A DNA stretch of 64,000 nucleotides from Gammaproteobacteria bacterium (GTDB taxonomy: Bacteria; Pseudomonadota; Gammaproteobacteria; Steroidobacterales; GCA-2729495), in assembly GCA_015709695.1 (NCBI GenBank), contig CP054183.1, positions 1-64,000 on the forward strand. The letters are read 5' to 3'. The position numbers were made by a program, and so were the translations under genes. The notes under the pieces were generated by a model that searched no databases, was not told where the DNA came from, and saw only the letters and a program-made list of their open reading frames with translations. Shown here piece by piece: positions 1 through 18,498 of the stretch. The stretch's first letter is position 1; each line of letters opens with the position of its first letter.

Positions 1-66
1 AGGTTTGCCATCCGCGAGGGCGGCCGCACCGTGGGCGCCGGCGTGGTGGCGAAGATCATCGAGTAA
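1..66 (+). CDS. tuf: Elongation factor Tu, 3' end only (first tuf copy)
   Basis: The window opens inside the last 21 codons of an EF-Tu gene, which delivers aminoacyl-tRNA to the ribosome as a GTP complex. Bases 2-68 are identical to 16549-16615, the end of the complete tuf gene further on; base 1 differs (AGG versus CGG, both Arg). The frame ends GAG-TAA and the peptide ends VVAKIIE, the usual EF-Tu C terminus. Two tuf copies flanking the beta and str operons is a common gammaproteobacterial arrangement. The start lies upstream of the window. Confidence 0.95.
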   Translation, partial: RFAIREGGRTVGAGVVAKIIE

Positions 67-147
67 GGCTAGCGGTAAGCAGTTTCACGTTGGGTTGCGC
101 TTCGCCTGTGCCGTGGTTGCGGCACGGATGAGGTGCAACAGCAGCAC

Positions 148-223
148 AGGCCAGTAGCTCAATTGGCAGAGCGTCGGTCTCCAAAACCGAAGGTTGGGGG
201 TTCGAGACCCTCCTGGCCTGCCA
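148..223 (+). tRNA. trpT: tRNA-Trp (anticodon CCA)
   Basis: A 76-base cloverleaf can be folded by eye. The acceptor stem AGGCCAG pairs with CTGGCCT, the D arm is GCTC/GAGC, and the anticodon stem TCGGT/ACCGA encloses loop CTCCAAA with anticodon CCA at 181-183. The T arm is GGGGG/CCCTC, the discriminator base is G, and the 3' CCA is encoded. It sits between tuf and secE, its usual place in many proteobacteria, and is probably processed from a shared tuf-tRNA-secE transcript. A small GTGCCG/CGGCAC hairpin (108-125) precedes it. Confidence 0.97.
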
Positions 224-252
224 GAGCATCGGACTAGACGGTTACAGGCGGG

Positions 253-630
253 ATGAACACCAAGGCAGAGGCGAGTCCGGGCATCCTGGACACGGTCAAG
301 CTCGTTGCCGCCGTTGCGGTCTTCGTCGGCGGCATCGTTGGCTACTATCTTTTCGAGGATGTGTCCCTGCTGTTGCGCATCCTTGGACTGCTGGTGTGTC
401 TGTTCGCGGGCCTGGGCATCGCGTTCATGACCGTGCAGGGACGCCAGGTCTGGGAGTTCATCCAGGGCTCGCAGGTCGAGCTTCGCAAGGTCGTCTGGCC
501 GGACAGCAGGGAAACACTGAATACGACACTGATCGTGCTGGGGCTGACGGCGGTGGTGGCGATTTTCTTCCTCGCGGTGGACGCCATCCTGCTGAAGCTC
601 ACCCAGTTCGTCACCGGGCAGGGAGGCTGA
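253..630 (+). CDS. secE: Preprotein translocase subunit SecE
   Basis: SecE is the small essential inner-membrane subunit that clamps SecY in the SecYEG translocon. The 125-residue product has three predicted membrane segments (about 15-34, 39-59 and 91-117), the long three-helix form found in E. coli rather than the one-helix form. The conserved cytoplasmic segment before the last helix contains VELRKVVWPDSRET (residues 75-88), the family signature. It lies 29 bases after tRNA-Trp and 3 bases before nusG, so the two genes are cotranscribed as usual. Confidence 0.97.
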   Translation: MNTKAEASPGILDTVKLVAAVAVFVGGIVGYYLFEDVSLLLRILGLLVCLFAGLGIAFMTVQGRQVWEFIQGSQVELRKVVWPDSRETLNTTLIVLGLTAVVAIFFLAVDAILLKLTQFVTGQGG

Positions 631-633
631 GCC

Positions 634-1167
634 ATGGCGCTGAGATGGTACGTGGTTCATGCCTACTCGAATTTCGAGAACAAGGTGAAGACCTCGCTCG
701 AGGAGCGGATCAAGCTCAAGGGCCTGCAGGACAAGTTCGGCAAGATCATGGTGCCGACCGAAGAAGTCGTGGAGATGAAGGAAGGGCAGAAGCGCCGTAG
801 CGAGCGCAAGTTCTTCCCCGGCTATGTCCTGGTGCAGATGGAACTCGACGAGGAGACCTGGCACCTGGTCAAGGAAGTGCCAAAGGTGCTTGGGTTCATC
901 GGCGGCTCCAGTGACCGCCCGGCGCCCATCACGGATCAGGAGGCGGAGTTCATCCTGCAAAGGGTCGAGGAAGGCGCCGACAAGCCGCGGCCCAAGGTGC
1001 TGTTCGAGCCCGGTGAAGTGGTGCGGGTGGTCGACGGGCCGTTCAACGACTTCAGCGGCGTGGTCGAGAACGTCAACTACGAGAAGAACAAGTTGCGGGT
1101 TGCCGTGCAGATCCTGGGCCGGTCCACGCCGGTGGAGCTGGATTTCAGCCAGGTCGAGAAGAGCTGA
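634..1167 (+). CDS. nusG: Transcription termination/antitermination protein NusG
   Basis: NusG binds the RNA polymerase clamp, reduces pausing, and links polymerase to Rho and the ribosome. The 177-residue protein has the normal length. It starts with the NGN domain ([12 protein letters not shown] near the N terminus, [10 protein letters not shown] in the middle) and ends with a KOW domain ([19 protein letters not shown] at about residues 126-144). It follows secE by 3 bases and is followed by the rplK leader. Confidence 0.98.
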   Translation: MALRWYVVHAYSNFENKVKTSLEERIKLKGLQDKFGKIMVPTEEVVEMKEGQKRRSERKFFPGYVLVQMELDEETWHLVKEVPKVLGFIGGSSDRPAPITDQEAEFILQRVEEGADKPRPKVLFEPGEVVRVVDGPFNDFSGVVENVNYEKNKLRVAVQILGRSTPVELDFSQVEKS

Positions 1168-1178
1168 GGGTTTAACGG

Positions 1179-1203
1179 CGCACCACCGCCCGGCGGTGGT
1201 GCG
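1179..1203 (+). promoter_or_regulatory. Stable hairpin in the nusG-rplK gap
   Basis: The 53-base gap between nusG and rplK contains an 11-base-pair perfect inverted repeat (CGCACCACCGC with GCGGTGGTGCG) and a three-base loop. There is no T tract, so it is not a classic intrinsic terminator. In enterics the leader of the L11-L1 mRNA carries the L1 autoregulatory site, so a regulatory or processing role is plausible, but I cannot match it to a known L1 site. Confidence 0.4.
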
Positions 1204-1220
1204 GCCTACGGGAAACTGAA

Positions 1221-1652
1221 ATGGCCAAGAAAGTCGACAAATACATCAAGCTGCAGGTTTCGGCAGGCCAGGCGAATCCGGCGCCCCCGGTGGGTCCGGC
1301 GCTGGGGCAGGCTGGCGTCAACATCATGGAATTCTGCAAGGCGTTCAACGCCCAGACCCAGGGTCTGGAGGCCGGCACGCCGATTCCGGTGGTAATCACC
1401 GTCTACAACGACCGCAGTTTCACTTTCGTCACCAAGACACCACCGGCGTCGGTGCTGCTGCGCAAGGCCGCGCGCATCGACAAGGGCAGTGGCGTGCCGA
1501 ACAAGAACAAGGTCGGCAAGGTGACCCGCCAGCAGGTCGAGGACATCGCCAGGACGAAGATGCCGGACCTGACGGCTGCGGACATGGACGCCGCGGTGCG
1601 CACCATTGCCGGTAGCGCCCGCAGCATGGGCGTGGACGTGGAAGGACTCTAG
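1221..1652 (+). CDS. rplK: 50S ribosomal protein L11
   Basis: L11 binds 23S rRNA at the GTPase-associated centre and is needed for RelA activation. The 143-residue product has the expected length. It has the N-terminal [20 protein letters not shown] segment and the C-terminal rRNA-binding domain ending in [10 protein letters not shown]. It is separated from rplA by 3 bases, the usual L11-L1 translational coupling. Confidence 0.98.
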   Translation: MAKKVDKYIKLQVSAGQANPAPPVGPALGQAGVNIMEFCKAFNAQTQGLEAGTPIPVVITVYNDRSFTFVTKTPPASVLLRKAARIDKGSGVPNKNKVGKVTRQQVEDIARTKMPDLTAADMDAAVRTIAGSARSMGVDVEGL

Positions 1653-1655
1653 AGC

Positions 1656-2360
1656 ATGGCTACCGAATCCAAGCGCATCAAGCGCCACCGCGAGAGCGTG
1701 ACGCGAACCAACCTGCGGCCGCTGGACGATGCGATCGGCATGGTCAAGCAGATGGCCAGCGCCAAATTCCGCGAATCGGTTGATGTCGCCATCAACCTTG
1801 GCATCGACGCATCCAAGTCCGATCAGGCGGTACGCGGTTCGACCGTGTTGCCGAACGGCATCGGCAAGCAGGTGCGGGTCGCCGTCTTCGCGCAGGGTGA
1901 CAATGCCGCCAAGGCCAAGGCAGCCGGCGCGGACACCGTGGGTTTCGATGACCTCGCCGAGCGTATGAAAGGTGGCGAAACCAACTACGACACCGTCATC
2001 GCCACCCCCGATGCCATGCGCATCGTTGGCCAGCTCGGCCGCGTGCTCGGGCCGCGCGGTCTGATGCCGAACCCGAAGGTCGGCACCGTGACCACGGACG
2101 TGGAGGCGGCGGTGAAGAACGCCAAGTCCGGCCAGGTACGCTATCGCACGGACAAGGCCGGGATCGTGCACTGCACGATCGGCAAGGCCGATTTCGAGGT
2201 TGGCGCATTGCGCGAGAACCTCATGGCGCTGCTCACGGACATCCGCAGGGCGCGCCCGGCTCAGGCGAAGGGCCAGTACATCAAGCGGCTCACGCTTTCA
2301 TCCACGATGGGGCCCGGGGTCGGTGTCGACCAGGCATCCATCGAGGGCGAGGTGCAGTAG
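1656..2360 (+). CDS. rplA: 50S ribosomal protein L1
   Basis: L1 forms the mobile L1 stalk and in enterics represses its own mRNA. The 234-residue protein matches the family length. The conserved block [19 protein letters not shown] lies in domain II, and the C terminus carries the usual [15 protein letters not shown]. It is coupled to rplK and followed by a 279-base non-coding leader before rplJ. Confidence 0.98.
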   Translation: MATESKRIKRHRESVTRTNLRPLDDAIGMVKQMASAKFRESVDVAINLGIDASKSDQAVRGSTVLPNGIGKQVRVAVFAQGDNAAKAKAAGADTVGFDDLAERMKGGETNYDTVIATPDAMRIVGQLGRVLGPRGLMPNPKVGTVTTDVEAAVKNAKSGQVRYRTDKAGIVHCTIGKADFEVGALRENLMALLTDIRRARPAQAKGQYIKRLTLSSTMGPGVGVDQASIEGEVQ

Positions 2361-2639
2361 TAGCCAGGACGAATGCTGCCGGTGCCGCAGGATGCGGCAC
2401 CGGTAACACAGGAGACGGCCGCGTGAGCGGCCGGCGTCGAAGACCGCCGGTGTCCCTGCCAGCCATGCAGGCCGGGACTTAATGGGCTGCACCCGCAGCC
2501 TGCCAGCGCAGACGGTGCATGCCGAGTCAGATCTTTCTGGTGCGGTCGCCCGTCGAGGTTCCATCCCGCCAGGGGTGGCGTGGCTGCCGGGCGCAGGAGT
2601 GCCGGGCAGCTGCGGATTGGATGACTGCCAGGAGGAGAA
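2361..2639 (+). promoter_or_regulatory. Structured leader upstream of rplJ (L10-leader-like)
   Basis: This 279-base region has no credible ORF but several hairpins. One is a perfect 10-bp stem CCGGTGCCGC/GCGGCACCGG at 2379-2403. Another is a 7-bp stem CGGCCGC/GCGGCCG at 2416-2433, which competes with CCGGCG/CGCCGG at 2431-2450. It ends in the strong ribosome site AGGAGGAG before rplJ. The position is that of the L10(L12)4 autoregulatory leader in enterics. Function is inferred from position and folding; I could not identify the kink-turn with certainty. Confidence 0.6.
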
Positions 2640-3170
2640 ATGGGCTTAAAGCTGGACGACAAGAAGACGGTGGTGGCGGAAGTCAACGCTGTTGCCGCGT
2701 CGGCACAGTCGGCCGTGGCCGCGCATTATCGCGGACTTAGCGTCACGCAGATCACCAGCCTGCGCGCCAGGGCGCGCAAGCAGGGTGTCTACATGCGGGT
2801 CGTCAAGAACACGCTGGCCCGCAAGGCGGTGGAAGGCACGGACTTCGCGTGCCTGCATGACTCGCTCAAGGGGCCGACGGTCCTCGCGTTTTCCCGCGAG
2901 GAGCCCGGCGCCGCAGCGCGTGTCATCAAGGAGTTTGCCAAGGATAACGAGAAGCTGGTGCCGGTGGCTGTTGCCATTGGCGGCCAGGTCTATCCGGGTA
3001 GCGAGCTCGGCCGCGTTGCCAGCCTGCCGACGCTGAACGAGGCGCGGGCACAACTGCTGGGGCTGTTGCAGGCACCGATGTCGCAGTTCGTGCGCACCAT
3101 CGCCGAGCCTCAGGCGAAGTTTGCCCGCCTGCTCGCGGCCTACCGCGACAGGCAGGGCGGCGAAGCCTGA
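2640..3170 (+). CDS. rplJ: 50S ribosomal protein L10
   Basis: L10 anchors the L7/L12 dimers to the ribosomal stalk base and, in E. coli, represses its own operon by binding the leader. The 176-residue product begins MGLKLDDKKTVVAEV and contains the rRNA-binding segment VVKNTLARKA. The C-terminal helix that binds L7/L12 follows about residue 130. The start is fixed by AGGAGGAG just upstream. rplL follows after 49 bases. Confidence 0.98.
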   Translation: MGLKLDDKKTVVAEVNAVAASAQSAVAAHYRGLSVTQITSLRARARKQGVYMRVVKNTLARKAVEGTDFACLHDSLKGPTVLAFSREEPGAAARVIKEFAKDNEKLVPVAVAIGGQVYPGSELGRVASLPTLNEARAQLLGLLQAPMSQFVRTIAEPQAKFARLLAAYRDRQGGEA

Positions 3171-3219
3171 AGCCGCATTCCCAACATGATTCGGTTATAG
3201 CTTTTCAGGAGAACACGAA

Positions 3220-3600
3220 ATGTCAGTTTCACGTCAGGAAATCAAGGAAGCGCTGGGCAAGATGCCCGTCATGGAGCTGGTCGGCCTCATCAAGGAGCTC
3301 GAAGAGGAATGGGGCGTATCCGCCGCCGCTCCGGTTGCCGTGGCAGCCGTGGCTGCCGGTGGCGCTGCCGCTCCGGCCGCTGAGGAGAAGACCGAGTTCA
3401 ACGTGATCATGACCGCGTTCGGCGAGAACAAGGTGGGCGTGATCAAGGCGATCCGCACCATCACCGGCCTGGGCCTCAAGGAGGCCAAGGACCTGGTGGA
3501 GGGCGTGCCCTCGACGGTCAAGGAAGGCGTTTCCAAGGATGACGCCGCCAAGATCAAGAAGGAACTCGAGGACGCCGGCGCCAAGGTAGAGGTCAAGTAG
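3220..3600 (+). CDS. rplL: 50S ribosomal protein L7/L12
   Basis: This is the multicopy acidic stalk protein that recruits translation GTPases. The 126-residue product has an N-terminal dimerisation domain (about 1-34), an Ala/Val/Pro hinge (about 36-56), and the C-terminal factor-binding domain containing [20 protein letters not shown] and ending [14 protein letters not shown] at 3207-3211 precedes the start. A 169-base gap to rpoB follows. Confidence 0.98.
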   Translation: MSVSRQEIKEALGKMPVMELVGLIKELEEEWGVSAAAPVAVAAVAAGGAAAPAAEEKTEFNVIMTAFGENKVGVIKAIRTITGLGLKEAKDLVEGVPSTVKEGVSKDDAAKIKKELEDAGAKVEVK

Positions 3601-3647
3601 CCGCAAGGCTGTCGTGGACCTCTCGCCCAGCGCGAGGAGAGCAGGCG

Positions 3648-3664
3648 CAGGCGGCTTTCGCCTG
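3648..3664 (+). promoter_or_regulatory. Hairpin in the rplL-rpoB gap (possible attenuator or processing site)
   Basis: The 169-base gap between rplL and rpoB contains a 6-bp stem CAGGCG/CGCCTG with a five-base loop. In enterics this gap holds a partial terminator that lowers rpoBC expression relative to rplJL, plus an RNase III site. The location matches, but the stem is short and lacks a T tract, so the role is only inferred. Confidence 0.35.
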
Positions 3665-3769
3665 TTCGCGCCGATGCAGGGGCCGGTGGCGTGTTGCTGC
3701 CGGCCCGCATCGACCTATTCCCGGGCGGTGACCCCGGCCCGGATGCAGCTTTCGTAGAGGTACAACTAC

Positions 3770-7849
<4,080 letters not shown>

Positions 7850-7870
7850 ACAACCAGGCGCAGGTGGCTC

Positions 7871-12091
<4,221 letters not shown>

Positions 12092-12112
12092 CCCGTGTGG
12101 GGTGCTGGCTAC

Positions 12113-12140
12113 AGACGGGGCCGGAGGGCCGGCCCCGTCT
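12113..12140 (+). terminator. GC-rich hairpin after rpoC
   Basis: A perfect 12-bp stem (AGACGGGGCCGG with CCGGCCCCGTCT) closed by a four-base AGGG loop starts 21 bases after the rpoC stop. The T tract expected of an intrinsic terminator is missing, so it may be a partial terminator or a processing and stability element. It lies immediately before the str-operon promoter. Confidence 0.55.
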
Positions 12141-12143
12141 CGC

Positions 12144-12173
12144 TTGACAGCGATTTGGCCGCACCAATAAAAT
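12144..12173 (+). promoter_or_regulatory. Predicted sigma70-type promoter for rpsL-rpsG-fusA-tuf
   Basis: TTGACA (12144-12149) is a perfect -35 box. After 18 bases comes TAAAAT (12168-12173), five of six matches to the -10 consensus. It directs transcription into rpsL, about 165 bases downstream, right after the hairpin that follows rpoC. It would let the str genes be transcribed independently of rpoBC. Confidence 0.65.
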
Positions 12174-12337
12174 TCACGGCCCTCGCCAGAGCGCGCAAAG
12201 CGCCGCGAGCCCAATCGAGCGCGGGCCTGCTTGCCCGCAGACACGGTCAGCCCGGATGCTGGATGTCATCGAGTCGATGAGCCGCATGCGGGCTGATGCC
12301 TATCTGCCTTTTTTGTTGTAGCCCCGAGAGTTGCCGC

Positions 12338-12712
12338 ATGGCCACCATCAATCAGCTTGTCCGCCGGTCTCGCCGCCCGAACGCATACAAGACCAACGTA
12401 CCGGCGCTCCAGGGCAGCCCGCAGAAGCGCGGAGTCTGCACCCGCGTGTACACCACCACCCCCAAGAAGCCGAACTCCGCCCTGCGCAAGGTGGCGCGTG
12501 TGCGCCTGACCAACGGCTACGAGGTCAGCAGCTACATCGGCGGCGAAGGCCACAACCTCCAGGAACACTCGGTGGTGCTGATCCGCGGCGGCCGCGTCAA
12601 GGACCTGCCGGGCGTGCGCTACCACACGGTGCGCGGCACCCTCGACTGCGCCGGCGTGTCCGACCGCAAGAAGAGCCGTTCCAAATACGGCGCCAAGCGT
12701 CCCAAGCAGTAA
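12338..12712 (+). CDS. rpsL: 30S ribosomal protein S12
   Basis: S12 sits at the decoding centre and controls accuracy. The 124-residue protein starts [10 protein letters not shown]; the longer in-frame start at 12296 would add residues with no family match. Streptomycin-related lysines Lys43 (TPKKPNS) and Lys88 (GRVKDLPG) are the wild-type residues. It is the first gene of the str operon and lies 27 bases before rpsG. Confidence 0.98.
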   Translation: MATINQLVRRSRRPNAYKTNVPALQGSPQKRGVCTRVYTTTPKKPNSALRKVARVRLTNGYEVSSYIGGEGHNLQEHSVVLIRGGRVKDLPGVRYHTVRGTLDCAGVSDRKKSRSKYGAKRPKQ

Positions 12713-12739
12713 CCCGATCACCAGTACGGCGAGCAGATC

Positions 12740-13219
12740 ATGTCCAGACGAGCCCAGGCCCCGCGGCGCGAGATCCTTCCAGACCCGAAGCACGACAGCG
12801 AGATGCTGGCCAAGTTCATCAACATGGTCATGCGCAAGGGCAAGAAATCGGCAGCCGAGGGCATCGTCTACGGAGCGATCGAGCGCATTTCCGAGCGCAC
12901 CGGCCAGCCCGAGACGGCGGCGCTGGAAACCCTCCAGAAGGCACTCGACAACGTCAAGCCCATGGTCGAGGTGAAGTCGCGCCGGGTCGGTGGCGCCACC
13001 TACCAGGTGCCTGTCGAGGTGCGCCCGCAGCGACGCCAGACCCTGGCAATGCGCTGGGTCATCGATGCCGCCAAGGGGCGAGGCGAGAAGTCCATGGCGC
13101 ACCGGCTGGCCAACGAGCTGCTCGACGCCGCGGAGAACCGCGGTACGGCGGTGAAGAAGCGCGAGGACACGCATCGCATGGCGGACGCCAACAAGGCCTT
13201 CGCCCACTACCGCTGGTAG
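12740..13219 (+). CDS. rpsG: 30S ribosomal protein S7
   Basis: S7 nucleates assembly of the 30S head and contacts the E-site tRNA. In enterics it is the str-operon autoregulator. The product has 159 residues, starts [12 protein letters not shown] and includes the conserved [16 protein letters not shown] and the rRNA-binding segment [17 protein letters not shown] 49-base gap leads to fusA. Confidence 0.98.
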   Translation: MSRRAQAPRREILPDPKHDSEMLAKFINMVMRKGKKSAAEGIVYGAIERISERTGQPETAALETLQKALDNVKPMVEVKSRRVGGATYQVPVEVRPQRRQTLAMRWVIDAAKGRGEKSMAHRLANELLDAAENRGTAVKKREDTHRMADANKAFAHYRW

Positions 13220-13268
13220 GACGGCCGGGTTCCGTTGCCTTCCCAGCCGGATCCCAGGTCTTGCAGCC

Positions 13269-15359
13269 GTGTCACGCAGCACCCCCATCGAGCGCTACCG
13301 GAACATCGGCATTTCCGCGCATATCGATGCCGGCAAGACTACGACTACTGAGCGGATCCTCTTCTACACCGGGGTTTCGCACAAGATCGGCGAAGTCCAC
13401 GATGGCGCCGCCATCATGGACTGGATGGAGCAGGAGCAGGAGCGTGGCATCACCATCACCTCCGCGGCCACGACCTGCTTCTGGAAGGGGATGGACCAGC
13501 AGTTCCCCGAGCACCGCATCAATATCATCGATACCCCGGGGCACGTCGACTTCACCATCGAGGTGGAGCGTTCCCTGCGGGTGCTCGATGGCGGCGTGAC
13601 CGTGTTCTGTGCCGTCGGCGGCGTGGAGCCGCAGTCCGAGACGGTCTGGCGCCAGGCCAACAAGTACGGCGTTCCGCGCATCTGCTTCGTCAACAAGATG
13701 GACCGGACCGGCGCTGATTTTTTTCGTGTGGTGAGGCAGATCGGCGAGCGGCTCGGCGCCACCGCGATCCCCATCCAGGTGCCGGTCGGCGCCGAGGAGG
13801 GTTTCAAGGGCATCGTCGACCTGGTGCGCATGAAGGCCGTCTACTGGGACGAGGAAACCCAGGGCGTGCGCTTCCAGCTCAAGGACATTCCGGCGGAAAT
13901 CGAGGCCGTCGCCGGCGAGTATCGCGAGAAGATGCTGGAAGCCGCTGCGGAGGGTGACGAGGCTCTGCTCAACAAGTACCTCGAGAAGGGCGAGCTCGAT
14001 GAAGCCGAGATCAGGAATGGCCTGCGGTCCCGGGTCCTGAAGGGCCAGATCGTCCTGGTCACCTGCGGATCGGCATTCAAGAACAAGGGTGTCCAGGCAA
14101 TGCTGGATGCCGTAGTCGAGTTCCTGCCGTCACCCGTGGACAAGCCTCCAGTCAGGGGCATCCTGGAGAATGGCGAACCCGGCGAGCGCCACGCCGACGA
14201 CAGCGAGCCGTTCTCGGCCCTGGCATTCAAGATCGCCACCGATCCTTTTGTCGGCAACCTGACTTTCGTGCGCGTCTACTCGGGAGTGCTGCAATCGGGT
14301 GACAGTGTCTACAACCCGGTCAAGGACAAGCGCGAGCGAATCGGGCGCCTCCTGCAGATGCACGCCAACGAGCGCGCAGAAATAAAGGAAGTGCGCGCCG
14401 GTGACATTGCCGCGGCGGTCGGTCTCAAGGACGTGACCACCGGCGACACGCTGACCAGCGAGAAGGCGGTCATTACGCTGGAGAAGATGGAGTTCCCCGA
14501 GCCGGTGATTTCGGTGGCCCTGGAGCCGAAGACCAAGGCGGACCAGGAGAAAATGGGCCTTGCGTTGCAGAAGCTTGCCAAGGAGGACCCTTCCTTTCGC
14601 GTGCATACGGACGAGGAGTCCGCGCAGACCATCATCGCCGGGATGGGCGAGCTGCACCTCGAGATCATCGTCGACCGGATGAAGCGGGAGTTCAAGGTCG
14701 AGGCCAACGTCGGGCGGCCGCAGGTGGCTTATCGGGAAACCATCCGCGCCAGTGTCGAGCAGGAGGGTCGTTTCGTGCGCCAGTCCGGCGGCCGAGGCCA
14801 GTTCGGCCACGTGTTCCTGCGCCTGGAGCCCCTGCCGCCTGGCACCGGCTACGAGTTCGAGAACGCCATCGTCGGCGGTGTCGTGCCCAAGGAATTCATC
14901 CCTGCCGTCGACAAGGGCGTCAGGGAGCAGATGGAGAACGGCATCCTGGCCGGCTATCCCGTTGTCGACGTCAAGGTCACGATGTTCGATGGCTCGTACC
15001 ATGACGTCGACTCCAGCGAAATGGCGTTCAAGATTGCCGGTTCCATGGCCTTCAGGGAGGGCTTTGCCAAAGCCCGACCGGTGCTCCTCGAGCCGATCAT
15101 GAATGTCGAGGTCGTGACGCCCGAGCAGTTCATGGGCGATGTGAACGGGGACCTGAGCCGCCGGCGCGGCGTGCTGCGCGGCATGGACGAGTCACCCGCG
15201 GGCCGCATCATTCGCGCGGAAGTGCCGCTGGCCGAGATGTTCGGCTACGCCACGAGCCTGCGGTCGATGAGCCAGGGGCGGGCCACGTATTCGATGGAGT
15301 TCGCCAAGTACATGCAGGTGCCGCCGAATGTGGCGGAGGCTGTGATCAAGCGTGAGTGA
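13269..15359 (+). CDS. fusA: Elongation factor G
   Basis: EF-G is the GTPase that drives ribosomal translocation and, with RRF, recycling. The 696-residue protein has the G1 motif [12 protein letters not shown] (residues 17-28), G3 DTPGHVDF and G4 [12 protein letters not shown], followed by domains II-V. The start is a GTG at 13269; reading it as Met gives [22 protein letters not shown], which aligns with the family N terminus, so the GTG is credible. It sits between rpsG and tuf. Confidence 0.98.
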   Translation: MSRSTPIERYRNIGISAHIDAGKTTTTERILFYTGVSHKIGEVHDGAAIMDWMEQEQERGITITSAATTCFWKGMDQQFPEHRINIIDTPGHVDFTIEVERSLRVLDGGVTVFCAVGGVEPQSETVWRQANKYGVPRICFVNKMDRTGADFFRVVRQIGERLGATAIPIQVPVGAEEGFKGIVDLVRMKAVYWDEETQGVRFQLKDIPAEIEAVAGEYREKMLEAAAEGDEALLNKYLEKGELDEAEIRNGLRSRVLKGQIVLVTCGSAFKNKGVQAMLDAVVEFLPSPVDKPPVRGILENGEPGERHADDSEPFSALAFKIATDPFVGNLTFVRVYSGVLQSGDSVYNPVKDKRERIGRLLQMHANERAEIKEVRAGDIAAAVGLKDVTTGDTLTSEKAVITLEKMEFPEPVISVALEPKTKADQEKMGLALQKLAKEDPSFRVHTDEESAQTIIAGMGELHLEIIVDRMKREFKVEANVGRPQVAYRETIRASVEQEGRFVRQSGGRGQFGHVFLRLEPLPPGTGYEFENAIVGGVVPKEFIPAVDKGVREQMENGILAGYPVVDVKVTMFDGSYHDVDSSEMAFKIAGSMAFREGFAKARPVLLEPIMNVEVVTPEQFMGDVNGDLSRRRGVLRGMDESPAGRIIRAEVPLAEMFGYATSLRSMSQGRATYSMEFAKYMQVPPNVAEAVIKRE

Positions 15360-15422
15360 TTATTCGGTTCCCGAGCCCGCGAACACGGGCCGGGATGTTC
15401 GGAACGCCTGGAGATAGGGACG

Positions 15423-16613
<1,191 letters not shown>

Positions 16614-16623
16614 GGTGACCAAC

Positions 16624-16938
16624 ATGGCCAAGAACCAGAATATCCGTATCCGCCTCAAGGCCTTCGACCACCGGCTGATCGACAACTCGGCCCGGGAGAT
16701 CGTCGAGACGGCCAAGCGCACCGGGGCCCAGGTGCGCGGACCGGTGCCGCTGCCGACCAAGATGGAGCGCTTTACCATCCTGATCTCGCCCCATGCGGAC
16801 AAGGACGCCCGGGACCAGTACGAGCTGCGGACCCACAAGCGCCTGATGGACATCCTCGAACCCACGGACAAGACCGTGGATGCCCTGATGAAGCTGGAAC
16901 TGCCGGCCGGGGTGGATGTTCAGATCAAATTGAACTGA
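16624..16938 (+). CDS. rpsJ: 30S ribosomal protein S10 (NusE)
   Basis: S10 is a 30S head protein that also acts as NusE in antitermination and couples NusG to the ribosome. The 104-residue protein starts [20 protein letters not shown]. An AAGGTGA ribosome site lies just upstream, inside the 10-base gap to tuf. The longer in-frame start at 16552 lies inside tuf and is rejected. Unlike enterics, S10 is attached to tuf and separated from rplC by 271 bases containing a promoter. Confidence 0.97.
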   Translation: MAKNQNIRIRLKAFDHRLIDNSAREIVETAKRTGAQVRGPVPLPTKMERFTILISPHADKDARDQYELRTHKRLMDILEPTDKTVDALMKLELPAGVDVQIKLN

Positions 16939-16959
16939 TGCCCGAAGCTGCACTATAAT
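16930..16959 (+). promoter_or_regulatory. Predicted promoter overlapping the rpsJ stop
   Basis: TTGAAC (16930-16935) and a perfect TATAAT (16954-16959) are separated by 18 bases. The -35 element overlaps the last codons of rpsJ. Transcription would start near 16966 and yield a leader of about 240 bases before rplC. This is the best -10 element in the ribosomal gene block and suggests that L3 onward can be transcribed separately from S10. Confidence 0.65.
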
Positions 16960-16965
16960 TGCCGG

Positions 16966-17209
16966 CTCGCCGCCGCCCGGGGCAGTTCCATCAAGGATGG
17001 CCTGCGTCGGGCGTCGTGCCGACAGGGGCTAGCCCGCAGGCCCGGGGTCCGCCCAGGAAGCCGAGGGGGAAGGACCTCACAAGTCAGGCTGCCCACCGAG
17101 GGTGGCCCGGGAAAAGCCTCTCGGTGGCCCAGGCCGTCGAAGCGTTGGAATCCATTGCGCCCGCCCCTGCGTAGGGGTCGGGCCGAAAGACAGTCAAGAG
17201 ATAGTCGAC
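16966..17209 (+). promoter_or_regulatory. Structured leader upstream of rplC
   Basis: No credible ORF is present. Two hairpins stand out: CCACCGAG (17093-17100) pairs with CTCGGTGG (17120-17127), and the double stem GCCCG-CCCCT pairs with AGGGG-T-CGGGC at 17159-17183, just before the rplC start. In enterics the S10 operon has an L4-responsive leader upstream of rpsJ. A displaced L4-type leader is possible but unproven. Confidence 0.45.
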
Positions 17210-17884
17210 ATGACCATCGGTCTTGTAGGTCGCAAGTGCGGGATGACCCGCGTGTTCACCGAGGATGGCGCGGCTGTGCCCGTGACCGTCATCGAGGTGT
17301 TGCCCAACCGGGTCACGCGGGTGCTGACGGCGGAGAGCAACGGCTATTCGGCGGTCCAGGTGACCACCGGGCAGCGCAGCCCCACCCGGCTGGGCAAGCC
17401 CGTGGCCGGCAGTTTTGCCAAGGCCGGGGTCGAGCCGGGCGAGGGCCTCTGGGAATTCCGGGCCACTGCGGCCGAGCTGGCCAACCTCCAGCCAGGGGCT
17501 GAACTCAAGGCGGACCGATTCCAGCCGGGCCAGTACGTGGATGTCGCGGGCACCACGATCGGCAAGGGCTACGCCGGCACCATCAAGCGCCATCACTTCA
17601 GGGCGCAGGACGCCAGCCACGGCAACTCGGTGTCCCACCGTGCACCGGGCTCCATTGGCCAGCGCCAGTTCCCCGGCCGTGTCTTCCCCGGCAAGCGCAT
17701 GTCAGGTCATCTGGGTGCCGCCCATCGTACCGTCCAGAGCCTGGAAGTCGTGCGCGTCGATGCTGACCGCGGCCTCGTGCTGGTCCGCGGCTCGGTGCCC
17801 GGCCACCGCGACGGGCGCCTGGTGGTGACTCCCACCGTCAAGAACCGCAAGGCGGCCAGTGCCAATGCACAGGCCAAGGCTTAG
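17210..17884 (+). CDS. rplC: 50S ribosomal protein L3
   Basis: L3 is an early assembly protein near the peptidyl-transferase centre. The 224-residue product starts [20 protein letters not shown], the family N terminus. The in-frame ATG at 17102 would add 36 residues from the leader and is rejected. The long loop contains [20 protein letters not shown], where the Gln modified in E. coli L3 lies. The ribosome site upstream is weak. rplD follows after 8 bases. Confidence 0.97.
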   Translation: MTIGLVGRKCGMTRVFTEDGAAVPVTVIEVLPNRVTRVLTAESNGYSAVQVTTGQRSPTRLGKPVAGSFAKAGVEPGEGLWEFRATAAELANLQPGAELKADRFQPGQYVDVAGTTIGKGYAGTIKRHHFRAQDASHGNSVSHRAPGSIGQRQFPGRVFPGKRMSGHLGAAHRTVQSLEVVRVDADRGLVLVRGSVPGHRDGRLVVTPTVKNRKAASANAQAKA

Positions 17885-17892
17885 GTGAGACG

Positions 17893-18498
17893 ATGAAGCT
17901 TGCAATTCAAGGCGGTACCGCCGGGATCGAGGTCTCCGACCAGAACTTCGGCGCGCCCTTCAACGAAGCCCTGGTGCACCAGGTGCTGACGGCGTACCGC
18001 GCGGCCGCCAGGGCCGGTACCAAGGCGCAGAAGACCCGCGCGGAAGTGCGTGGCGGCGGCGCCAAGCCCTGGCGCCAGAAGGGCACGGGCCAGGCCCGTG
18101 CCGGCACCACCCGTGGGCCCATCTGGGTGGGTGGCGGGCGTGCCTTTGCTGCCCGGCCCCGTGATTTCGCGCAGAAGGTCAACCGCAAGATGTACCGTGC
18201 CGCCCTGCGCAGCGTGCTGTCCGAGCTGGTACGCGACGATCGCCTGATGGTGATCGACGGCCTCAGCCTCGACCAGCCGAAGACGCGCGAGCTGGCAGCC
18301 CGACTGAAGGGCCTCGGCCTGGTGCAGGTGCTCATCCTCGTGGACAAGCACGACGAGAAGCTGTGCCTGGCGGCCCGCAACATCCCCGGTGTGGATGTCC
18401 TCGCTGCCAGCGAGGTGGATCCCCTGAGCCTGGTCCGTTTCGACAAGGTGCTGGCCACTGCCGCGGCCGTGCGCAGCATCGAGGAGCGCCTTTCATGA
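17893..18498 (+). CDS. rplD: 50S ribosomal protein L4
   Basis: L4 lines the exit tunnel and in enterics represses the S10 operon. The 201-residue product has the extended-loop segment [20 protein letters not shown] and the globular C-terminal domain. The last codon and stop overlap the rplW start (ATGA), indicating translational coupling. Confidence 0.97.
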   Translation: MKLAIQGGTAGIEVSDQNFGAPFNEALVHQVLTAYRAAARAGTKAQKTRAEVRGGGAKPWRQKGTGQARAGTTRGPIWVGGGRAFAARPRDFAQKVNRKMYRAALRSVLSELVRDDRLMVIDGLSLDQPKTRELAARLKGLGLVQVLILVDKHDEKLCLAARNIPGVDVLAASEVDPLSLVRFDKVLATAAAVRSIEERLS

